Of a DNA stretch of 64,000 nt, positions 15,351 to 22,040 are shown one piece after another. The DNA comes from Spirosoma aerolatum (GTDB lineage Bacteria > Bacteroidota > Bacteroidia > Cytophagales > Spirosomataceae). A program made the translations under genes and the position numbers. Numbering within the stretch: position 1 is the stretch's first letter; each line of letters begins with the position of its first letter. The stretch spans positions 4,721,501 through 4,785,500 of the forward strand of contig NZ_CP020104.1 in the NCBI RefSeq assembly GCF_002056795.1, read 5' to 3'. A model generated the notes under the pieces. The model was given only the letters and a program-made list of their open reading frames with translations. It searched no databases and was not told where the DNA came from.

Positions 15351-15947
15351 ATGGCACTGGCATACGAAAGCAAAGTACCGGCTTCTTACCGGGCGGCATT
15401 TGTCGAAAAGGTTAAGGCGATCTGCTTAAGGCTGGGGATAAATCCAGATTGGCTAATGATCGTGATGGACTTTGAGAGTGCGGGCAAATTCACATCAACC
15501 GTAACCAATTCAGGTTCCGGGGCCGTTGGTTTAATCCAGTTTACCGAAAGCGGCATTAGTGGTTTAGGGGTTACGCTGGCGCAATTGAAGGCCATGACCG
15601 CCGTACAACAATTGGACTATGTAGAGAAGTATCTAACGCCCTACAAGTCAAAGTTTGCAACGGTCTATGATGTGTACCTAGCGGTGTTTGCCCCGGCTTA
15701 TCTGGGTAAACCTGATGCAACTATCGTCTATACGAAATCGGCAACCACCGACATTGGTAAACGTCGGTATGAGTTAAATAAAGCCTTAGACACGAATGGA
15801 GACGGAAACATTACCATTTGGGAAATCAAACAGGTAATCAGAAACCGGGTTCCTATTACGGTCGATTCGGGCGTAAGTCCCGAAAACAAAGTCCTGCCAA
15901 TTCTGGCACTCATAGTAGTTTCTTTCCTCTTTTTTAACCGTTCATAA
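15351..15947 (+). CDS. Membrane-anchored transglycosylase/lysozyme-like protein
   Basis: 198 residues. Lysozyme-like fold: the catalytic Glu is probably that of MIVMDFESAGKF (about residue 44), followed by SGAVGLIQFTESGI and the YVEKYLTPY/VYLAVFAPAYLG blocks of SLT-type enzymes. An EF-hand-like loop (DTNGDGNITIWEI) comes next, then a C-terminal membrane segment (VLPILALIVVSFLFF). There is no signal peptide. The paralogue at 16796-17383 has the reverse arrangement, a signal peptide and no anchor. Likely role: local cell-wall cutting by the particle, for instance at entry (inference). Starts 6 bp after the preceding gene. Confidence 0.82.
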   Translation: MALAYESKVPASYRAAFVEKVKAICLRLGINPDWLMIVMDFESAGKFTSTVTNSGSGAVGLIQFTESGISGLGVTLAQLKAMTAVQQLDYVEKYLTPYKSKFATVYDVYLAVFAPAYLGKPDATIVYTKSATTDIGKRRYELNKALDTNGDGNITIWEIKQVIRNRVPITVDSGVSPENKVLPILALIVVSFLFFNRS

Positions 15948-15948
15948 A

Positions 15949-16221
15949 ATGGCAAAATTGTTCACCTCGATTACTGAATCCGGGCAGGTTGTGGCACCCG
16001 TTGCGGCAAAATCAACGCTCATCAATACGGGTAGCCGGAATATGTTTCTAACTACTACCGAAACCGATACGGCGTTAAGTGGCTTATCCGACGAAGCCAA
16101 ACAAGGCGTAAAGAATGCACTCTATGGCATTAAGCCAGGCGAAGCTAAAAGCCTAGCGGCAGGTACGTACAATCTCACTTTAGATTGGAGTGGCAGTGCC
16201 GTTTTTCTGGTTGAAAGTTAA
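15949..16221 (+). CDS. Small beta-rich protein, structural candidate
   Basis: 90 residues, soluble, no signal or membrane segment. Segments such as STLINTGSRNMFLTTTETD and AAGTYNLTLDWSGSAVFLVE predict beta strands. Starts 1 bp after the transglycosylase stop. With the 142-aa protein at 16289 it is one of the few soluble beta-rich proteins of the cassette, hence a candidate minor or major shell component. No family recognised. Confidence 0.6.
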   Translation: MAKLFTSITESGQVVAPVAAKSTLINTGSRNMFLTTTETDTALSGLSDEAKQGVKNALYGIKPGEAKSLAAGTYNLTLDWSGSAVFLVES

Positions 16222-16288
16222 GCCGCACCAGCACTGACCCGATAGGTTAATCAACAACTTTCCTCTCACTGTCTAACAGGTTCAAATC

Positions 16289-16717
16289 ATGACAAAACAA
16301 TTTGTAAAACGCAGTCAATTTCAGTTCATTACGCTTGCGCCGGGGGTTGCTCAAACGCTCGATGTACAAGGCGACGAAGTCTATATTACGGTTGACCATG
16401 CATCAACCGCATCCATTCTTTTTGCAACGGCGCGAGAACTGGAATTTCAAAAGTTCCTAACCGCCAATAGCATAACTGCCAACAACGCGTTTACTGAAAT
16501 CTACATGACCAATGCGAATAAACGTGTCCCCATAGGCACGACAGTAGACGCAGCATCAGCGGCAATTGGCTATAATATCGACCCTAATTTTTCACTTTAC
16601 GGCTATAAGGAAAAGATAAGCCTGCGCATTCATCCTTCTTCGGCGTCCGGGGCTGCAAACGTTCGGATACTGATTGAAACGGTTCACTACGTTCCGGCTG
16701 ACATGATAGCCGCTTAA
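16289..16717 (+). CDS. Beta-rich protein, candidate capsid-type subunit
   Basis: 142 residues, soluble, without signal, membrane or coiled-coil segments. It alternates strand-like segments (FQFITLAPGVAQTLDVQGDE, VYITVDHAS, KISLRIHPSS, VRILIETVHYVP), compatible with a single jelly-roll. It stands apart from its neighbours (67-bp gap upstream, hairpin terminator 29 bp downstream), which fits an independently and highly expressed gene. I propose it as the best candidate for a shell protein of the putative virion, with no homology evidence. Confidence 0.62.
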   Translation: MTKQFVKRSQFQFITLAPGVAQTLDVQGDEVYITVDHASTASILFATARELEFQKFLTANSITANNAFTEIYMTNANKRVPIGTTVDAASAAIGYNIDPNFSLYGYKEKISLRIHPSSASGAANVRILIETVHYVPADMIAA

Positions 16718-16745
16718 TGGCCGGTTCATCCGCTTAGTCCTTCAC

Positions 16746-16773
16746 AGGCCGGGGCCACCGTCCCGGCCTTTTC
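16746..16773 (+). terminator. Intrinsic terminator
   Basis: Arms aggccggg (16746-16753) and cccggcct (16762-16769) followed by tttt. It closes the transcript ending with the 142-aa beta-rich gene. Confidence 0.75.
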
Positions 16774-16795
16774 TCTGTTCAACCTTCCTCTTTTT

Positions 16796-17383
16796 ATGAA
16801 ACCGTTTCTATTCGTACTGCTGGCAGTACCTACCCTTCTATTTGCCCATCCGCCAACCAATGCCCCTAACGGCTTGCTCTATGCCGATAGAGTACCAGCT
16901 CCCTACCGGGCCGCGTTTGTCGCTCAGGTAACGGAAATAGCCGGACGATTGCAGGTTAAACCCGAATGGCTGATGGTTGTGATGTGCTTTGAAACGGCGG
17001 GAACGTTTCGGGCAAACATCAAAAATCCCTATTCCGGGGCCGTTGGTCTGATCCAGTTTACCAAATACGGTATCCGACGTTTAGATACCACCGTTGGCAA
17101 ATTAGGCCGGATGGATGCCATCGAACAGCTTGTTTGGGTAGAGCGATATTTTGCCCCCTATGCCGGGCAAATGCACAGCGTTTACGATTGCTATATCGTA
17201 GTATTTGCCCCGGCTTATCTGGGTAAACCTGACCGGCAAGTATTGTACCGCGCTGATGGGCCAACGGCTTTAGACCGTAGGCGATACCGCTATAACAAAA
17301 CGCTCGATACCAACCGCGACGGGCTAATTACCATAGCCGATGTAAAGAGCCAGATACGGCGGTTGGTTCCTTCCACTATTTAA
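16796..17383 (+). CDS. Secreted transglycosylase/lysozyme-like protein
   Basis: 195 residues. Signal peptide at 1-17 (MKPFLFVLLAVPTLLFAHP). The rest parallels the protein at 15351: VPAPYRAAFV, catalytic Glu in MVVMCFETAGTF, SGAVGLIQFTKYGI, VFAPAYLGKPD, and the EF-hand-like DTNRDGLITIADV. It lacks the C-terminal anchor. Exported to the periplasm, it could open the wall for particle release, while the anchored paralogue acts elsewhere (inference). Duplicated within the element and then diverged. Confidence 0.82.
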   Translation: MKPFLFVLLAVPTLLFAHPPTNAPNGLLYADRVPAPYRAAFVAQVTEIAGRLQVKPEWLMVVMCFETAGTFRANIKNPYSGAVGLIQFTKYGIRRLDTTVGKLGRMDAIEQLVWVERYFAPYAGQMHSVYDCYIVVFAPAYLGKPDRQVLYRADGPTALDRRRYRYNKTLDTNRDGLITIADVKSQIRRLVPSTI

Positions 17384-17395
17384 TCAGTCCTACAC

Positions 17396-18028
17396 ATGAG
17401 AACCTACGAAATCGAAGATAAAGAAGCCGAATTAAAGGCCGAATTAGCCCGGCTTGCGTTAGAGAAAACCCAACAGGCCGAACGCGAACGGGAAGAGAAA
17501 CTAGACCAGATTGCCGGGTATGAAGAACAGGCCCAAATCTACCGCCAACAGGCCGTAAAAGCCTTATCCGACGATGACAAACAACGGCTTTACCGCTATG
17601 CCGATGATGCCGAAACACAGGCCCAAGAATTACGAAAAGAGCTAGGTTTAGTGACTCCTGAACAATTGCAGGATGATGAAACCGACAAACAAAAAAAGAC
17701 CCGGTATCGGTTAACTGATCTGCTCCGTAAAGCTCTGTTTTTCTACCTGACCTACTTGCTAGGCGACTACGGTAGTGCTATCGTCGAACAGGGTTTTTTG
17801 TCCTTTGCGCTCAAGTCCGTAACATCTATTTTCTATGCCGTTACGATTACCTTGGGCGGTTCATGGTTGGCTTACTCCATATTGTCTCCGTTCCTTTCCG
17901 AGTACATTCTAAAGGACGTTCGCGCCGATTTTAAACAGGCTGGACCAACGGTTCGGCTTGCCCTCCTGCTGGGTTTGTTCTTTTCCATTCTGTTCGTTCT
18001 GGCAACGCTGGCAACTCATGGCAACTAA
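17396..18028 (+). CDS. Coiled-coil protein with multiple C-terminal membrane segments
   Basis: 210 residues. The N-terminal 90 residues are a charged coiled coil (EDKEAELKAELARLALEKTQ). Residues 100-205 contain about three hydrophobic segments (LRKALFFYLTYLLG, SVTSIFYAVTITLGGSWLAY, VRLALLLGLFFSILFVLATL). It overlaps the next gene by 11 bp. Possible scaffold or membrane-shaping protein. A holin-like role is possible, but the long coiled coil is unusual for that. No family recognised. Confidence 0.65.
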   Translation: MRTYEIEDKEAELKAELARLALEKTQQAEREREEKLDQIAGYEEQAQIYRQQAVKALSDDDKQRLYRYADDAETQAQELRKELGLVTPEQLQDDETDKQKKTRYRLTDLLRKALFFYLTYLLGDYGSAIVEQGFLSFALKSVTSIFYAVTITLGGSWLAYSILSPFLSEYILKDVRADFKQAGPTVRLALLLGLFFSILFVLATLATHGN

Positions 18029-19277
18029 CCTAACCCTAACCGCACCGTATGAACAATGCGTTTACCAGCGCAATGCCGATAACAGTGCCTTAATTCCGAT
18101 AACAGGCAATGCACCGGGGGCAAGCGAAGTAACAGCAACCTTTGAGGCTGTGCTGGTTGGCGACGTTCAGACGTTAGCCAATGCCGTTCCGATTACGGCT
18201 ACTATTCCGGTAAATGCTGACGGTTCGTTTTCTAACAGCGTATCGGTTCCGGGCGGCTGGTACAAACTCACCGTTTCGGCTGGCAGTCAACAGGCAGTTA
18301 TCAGTCGGGTAGGCGTTGGCGAAGTGTTCATAAAATTCGGACACAGCTATATGGACGGGGGGCATGATGCTACCCACCAGCTACCAGCCAACGACGAACG
18401 GGTAATTACCTTGCTCGATGACATGGTAAGCCGCAATTACCAGTTTGGTAAGCTAACCGGAAAGGTTGGGCCAATGAACGGCACTCCTGATGCTTGGGGA
18501 CAATTTGGCGATCTGCTGGTAAAACGGCTCAACGTGCCGGTACTGATCTACGGTTGTGCGTATGGCGGTTCTAACCTGAAGATGAATTTAGAAGTTATTC
18601 ACGGTTTACCCCTTACCCACGAACCACCGGGCTATGCCGGGCCACAAAGCCGCCAACCCTTTGCACCCTTAGAAACCGTTCTAACCAACTACGTGCCTAA
18701 AACTGGCGTTCGTGCCATTCTGGTAGAGCATGGATATAACGACCGGGGAACCAGCCGGGAAACCTTTCTAAGCGAACTGAACGAGTTCTTTAGCTATGTG
18801 CGCCAACATTGGCAAGTAGACCGTTTGCCGATTGTGATGGTACAAGAACAGTTAACCGCCGTTCCTGGCTCCTTGTATGACATTCCGACCGCGCAGGCAC
18901 AGCAAGATTTTATGGCAACCTTTCCAGCCGTTTGGAAAGGGCCGGATTTTAACGGTTCGGCATGGGACGGGCTATTTACCAACCATGACCATTTATACGG
19001 GTATATGATTGATCTGTTTGCCCAACAATGGGCCGATAGCCTAACCCCTTCATTTTTTGCCCAATCTATACCCTATCTGGCTAAAGATGTTCCGGCCATG
19101 ATCGACAGTAGTACCGATGCCGTAGCCAACGCACCGACTGGCATACAGGCCATTGATTGGGTACTATTGATCTTTACGGGTATCGTGTTCGTGCTGTTCT
19201 ACATCCGACGCAACCGAACGATAGGTATAAGTTTTTTACTGCTGGCTCTCCTGTGTTTGGCTCGATTAGTCCGGTAG
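18018..19277 (+). CDS. Membrane-anchored SGNH-hydrolase-like esterase
   Basis: 419 residues from the ATG at 18018; an in-frame ATG at 17958 lies within the upstream gene. An N-terminal beta domain (about 1-95, AVPITATIPVNADGSFSNSV) precedes a domain with features of sialate O-acetylesterase/SGNH enzymes: nucleophile block FGHSYMDGG, block III GYND (LVEHGYNDRG) and a late NHDHL. Two membrane segments end the protein (WVLLIFTGIVFVLFYI and ISFLLLALLCLARLV). It may deacetylate host surface glycan during attachment, like tail-spike esterases of tailed phages. The Gly-His-Ser variant of the usual GDS/GQS block makes the activity uncertain. Confidence 0.7.
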   Translation: MATNLTLTAPYEQCVYQRNADNSALIPITGNAPGASEVTATFEAVLVGDVQTLANAVPITATIPVNADGSFSNSVSVPGGWYKLTVSAGSQQAVISRVGVGEVFIKFGHSYMDGGHDATHQLPANDERVITLLDDMVSRNYQFGKLTGKVGPMNGTPDAWGQFGDLLVKRLNVPVLIYGCAYGGSNLKMNLEVIHGLPLTHEPPGYAGPQSRQPFAPLETVLTNYVPKTGVRAILVEHGYNDRGTSRETFLSELNEFFSYVRQHWQVDRLPIVMVQEQLTAVPGSLYDIPTAQAQQDFMATFPAVWKGPDFNGSAWDGLFTNHDHLYGYMIDLFAQQWADSLTPSFFAQSIPYLAKDVPAMIDSSTDAVANAPTGIQAIDWVLLIFTGIVFVLFYIRRNRTIGISFLLLALLCLARLVR

Positions 19278-19283
19278 TGTTCC

Positions 19284-20087
19284 ATGAAGCAGATAACAGC
19301 CGGGGCGTTGCTCTGGCTGTTTCTTAAACCACCTATTCGTATGATAGCAGATTTAGAAAAGGCAGGGATATTCCGGCAGATAACGACCGAAAACCGGCCT
19401 ACGTTGGTCTTAGCGGCTCCGTTGCTGATTACCGTTACACCGGCTGTTCTGAAATCTTTACATAAGGCTTATCCCAAAAGCTCAGAAACCGGGGGCGTTC
19501 TGTTTGCCTATCCCGATGCTCAGGCCCGAACGCTCAGGATTACCAAATGGGTACAACTACCGAACCTGCTAGACGATCCACGAAAAGCCTATGCAACCAG
19601 CAAAACCGCGTTAAGCTCTGTTTTATCGGATTGCATCAATTCGGGGGCTTTACCGATTACCTTCCATACGCACCCTGTAACCGACACAGGTGATACAGCC
19701 TATGATAGTCAAGGTATAAAGTTTTATGACCGTACCAGTTCGGCAGATAGGCACAATTCGTACTTACCAATTACTATCGAAGGCCGTACCGTCGTAATGC
19801 CATCGGCTTTGTTAGTTGGCGATAATAAGGATGCCACCAGCACCCATATAAGCCTGTACAGTGGATTTATTGCGCCAATGTCGTTACGGGCGTTACGCGA
19901 TGCCGAAAAGTACTATTTGTTTGTTGCCGGGGGGATTCTGCTTATCCTGTTTGCGCTGGGTAAAGTTGGGCGGCATGCCGCGCTATACTGCTTACTACTG
20001 GCTTGTGTGGTGTTCTATATCGAAGAACGTAAAAGGCCGCGCTACTCGACCGATACAGACGGCAACCTGTTAATTCTGCTTCCTTAG
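19284..20087 (+). CDS. Membrane-anchored JAMM/MPN (JAB) metallopeptidase-like protein
   Basis: 267 residues. A JAB/MPN-type zinc site can be traced: Glu in SSETGGVLFAY, the HxH pair in ITFHTHPVTD, and SxxD in TSSADRHNSY. A 15-residue insertion widens the usual H-x7-S-x2-D spacing. Two membrane segments follow (LFVAGGILLILFALG and HAALYCLLLACVVFYIEE), and the N-terminus has a weaker hydrophobic stretch. It starts 6 bp after the esterase gene. JAMM enzymes cleave isopeptide or peptide bonds; here it could process a structural precursor or a host protein. Substrate unknown. Confidence 0.75.
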   Translation: MKQITAGALLWLFLKPPIRMIADLEKAGIFRQITTENRPTLVLAAPLLITVTPAVLKSLHKAYPKSSETGGVLFAYPDAQARTLRITKWVQLPNLLDDPRKAYATSKTALSSVLSDCINSGALPITFHTHPVTDTGDTAYDSQGIKFYDRTSSADRHNSYLPITIEGRTVVMPSALLVGDNKDATSTHISLYSGFIAPMSLRALRDAEKYYLFVAGGILLILFALGKVGRHAALYCLLLACVVFYIEERKRPRYSTDTDGNLLILLP

Positions 20088-20109
20088 TTTCACTTAAACT
20101 TTCCTCTAT

Positions 20110-20346
20110 ATGATTACTCAAGACAATATTACATTAAGCCAACGGCTTGCGGCTCCTACGCCTAAATTCTTCAAAACGCTCCGTACAATCGGGCTAACGT
20201 TAGCGGCTGTCGGTGGCGCCGTAATAGCCGCGCCGGTAGCTCCGATCATTGCCACCATTGGCGGGTATCTGCTCACAGCCGGAACGGTAGCCAGTGCCGT
20301 ATCTAGCTTGCCCGTTGACTTTAATAAGCTGAATGAGCAACAGTAA
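20110..20346 (+). CDS. Small two-span membrane protein, holin-like
   Basis: 78 residues. A short polar start (MITQDNITLSQRL) is followed by KFFKTLRTIGLTLAAVGGAV and two Ala/Gly-rich membrane segments (about 28-45 and 50-68). I recall similar short proteins in other Bacteroidota elements, but cannot name a family. Last gene of the cassette, before a strong bidirectional terminator. Size and topology would suit a holin or a small virion membrane protein. Confidence 0.65.
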   Translation: MITQDNITLSQRLAAPTPKFFKTLRTIGLTLAAVGGAVIAAPVAPIIATIGGYLLTAGTVASAVSSLPVDFNKLNEQQ

Positions 20347-20363
20347 ATAGTTACTTATCTTAT

Positions 20364-20417
20364 ATTTATCAAACGAAGGGAGCTATTTCAAATAGTAGCC
20401 CCCTTCGTTTGATAAAT
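20364..20417. terminator. Bidirectional intrinsic terminator closing the cassette
   Basis: Exact 17-bp arms (20364-20380 and 20401-20417, atttatcaaacgaaggg and its complement) with a smaller ctattt/aaatag stem in the loop. It separates the plus-strand cassette from the convergent AbiJ-like gene. Confidence 0.85.
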
Positions 20418-20434
20418 CACTATGAAGACAGATT

Positions 20435-21361
20435 CTACTTTATCCCACTCTGTTCAACTAAAAAAATTATATTAGAACCTGTCAAGTTTAAGCCATATCT
20501 AGTCATATCATCACTAACAACAATTGGCGTTTGTCCTTGTCCATGTCCACTAGTTTTATTTCTAATAGTTGGCACACCACTAATCAACATATTTTGTAGT
20601 CCAGTAAATTGATTTTGTGTAAATGCAGGAACAAGATTATTCTGAAATAATATGTTAATTAAAGTACTAGCAGTATCTGTTTCTTTATAGTTCCAACCTT
20701 TTTCTTTACAAATTATCTTCATTGTGCTTTCAAAAGCTTTTAGGCATTCTGTTAAACATTCCTTGTTTCTATTATGTCTGTAATGCTCATGTGCCTTGAG
20801 ATACTCTTCGTTAGCTCCTTCAAATTTTGAATTTGCCAATAAGCCCAAAACAGGTTTAACTATCTCAGAATGAACATAAGTAGAATCAACTCTAATAATT
20901 TCGTTACCCTCAAATTGATAACCAACTCCACTTTCCTTTAATCTGCAATTCAATTCATTTATTGCAGCGTCAGGCGAACATTTAATTTTATTATTCGTGG
21001 AATAGTCATCATCATCTCTTATGACCCCATTAATGAGTCCAAAAAATAGCTCTACAACATCAATAACTCTATCAACATTCGATTCTTGCTTAAAAAATAG
21101 AAAAATTCTATCGCTATAAGAGAGATTATAATTACCTACCAATGACTCTAATCCATATTCTCGACAAAGAGTATTGTGAACCCATATATATATATCGCCT
21201 GACTCCAACTCGCTTGAATATTCAGCTTCTCCTACAACATCTTGAATAATAAAAATTATTTGCATTCGTAATTTTTGTGATATTTCATCGTAGGTAAATA
21301 CGTCGATTGGCCCTTCGCGAAGTAACTTTTGTCTCTTTGAGTATAAATCGTATACTGGCAT
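20435..21361 (-). CDS. AbiJ-like abortive-infection protein with HEPN motif
   Basis: 308 residues. The start MPVYDLYSKRQKLLREGPID and YDEISQKLRMQIIFI recalls the AbiJ N-terminal domain (STM4504/CBY_0614 family). The C-terminal third has RNKTSGHGQG, an R-x5-H motif of the HEPN RNase type, preceded by the helical KAFESTMKIICKEKGW typical of this group. Such proteins act as phage-triggered RNases that arrest the infected cell. It is AT-rich and convergent to the cassette, thus cargo of the element, probably protecting the lysogen against other phages. Family recognised by motif, not by search. Confidence 0.78.
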   Translation of the reverse strand: MPVYDLYSKRQKLLREGPIDVFTYDEISQKLRMQIIFIIQDVVGEAEYSSELESGDIYIWVHNTLCREYGLESLVGNYNLSYSDRIFLFFKQESNVDRVIDVVELFFGLINGVIRDDDDYSTNNKIKCSPDAAINELNCRLKESGVGYQFEGNEIIRVDSTYVHSEIVKPVLGLLANSKFEGANEEYLKAHEHYRHNRNKECLTECLKAFESTMKIICKEKGWNYKETDTASTLINILFQNNLVPAFTQNQFTGLQNMLISGVPTIRNKTSGHGQGQTPIVVSDDMTRYGLNLTGSNIIFLVEQSGIK

Positions 21362-21430
21362 ACTAAAATAATTGGTTTATTCTGTTTATTTCTTCATGCT
21401 AATATAATAAATCTATTTTTAAGATGTAAA

Positions 21431-21457
21431 AAAGCCCAACCATTAAAGTCGGGCTTT
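21431..21457 (-). terminator. Intrinsic terminator of the lipoprotein-like gene
   Basis: Arms aaagccc (21431-21437) and gggcttt (21451-21457). On the minus strand the stem is followed by a T-run (complement of the A-run ending at 21433). Confidence 0.7.
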
Positions 21458-21477
21458 GTGATCGAGCTAGTTAAAGC

Positions 21478-22014
21478 TTATTTTTTTAGGTCTCGTTCTA
21501 ATACATCACTCTTTGCATCAACAAGGTGAACTGTAAGATTTACACCTCGATTACTCTCAGGCGCTTTTTCAATTCGCTCAGAGAAAGGTTCAACATTGTA
21601 GAAATAGACTTTTTCGGTTTTGTATAAATCTCCGTTTGCCTTAATGTAGTTGACATTTGCGGCTAAAAAATCAAATCTATATTTCGTAGGGTTCTGCAAC
21701 TTTACTGTTATTTCTCCTAAATAGCCTACTCCATCCGATTTATAGTCGTCAATGGTAACAGTTATTTTTCTTACTTCATTTTGCACCCGTAATCGCTCTG
21801 GGGAATAGTCCAACGCGCTATCACTTGTCATCTCTTCAACCTTGTCCTGCTTAAGTTTGGGGGAATTATGCGGCTGCTTACTTGCCTTAGCTTCTACTCG
21901 TTCAGCTTTAAGCTCTTTAATTTCAGCTTCTAAATCATCAATCCTTTGTTGTTGTTTGTCATCAGCACAACAGAATAAAATAGTGGCAAGGCATAAGCCT
22001 AATAAGTACTTCAT
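21478..22014 (-). CDS. Putative lipoprotein with coiled coil
   Basis: 178 residues. An N-terminal export signal (MKYLLGLCLATILFCCADD) ends in a Cys pair that could be lipidated, although the lipobox is not canonical. A coiled coil follows (QRIDDLEAEIKELKAERVEA), then a polar linker and a beta-rich domain (about 75-175, VRKITVTIDDYKSDGVGYLG). It lies between the AbiJ-like gene and the integrase, all on the minus strand. As a surface lipoprotein of a lysogen it might act in superinfection exclusion, which is only inference from place and export. Confidence 0.65.
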   Translation of the reverse strand: MKYLLGLCLATILFCCADDKQQQRIDDLEAEIKELKAERVEAKASKQPHNSPKLKQDKVEEMTSDSALDYSPERLRVQNEVRKITVTIDDYKSDGVGYLGEITVKLQNPTKYRFDFLAANVNYIKANGDLYKTEKVYFYNVEPFSERIEKAPESNRGVNLTVHLVDAKSDVLERDLKK

Positions 22015-22040
22015 AGTGAACGGGGGTTATGGTGAACGGA

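Noticed and set aside
16796..17383. The second transglycosylase as a host housekeeping enzyme
   Set aside because: It is a close paralogue of the anchored enzyme in the same cassette and lies within its transcription direction.
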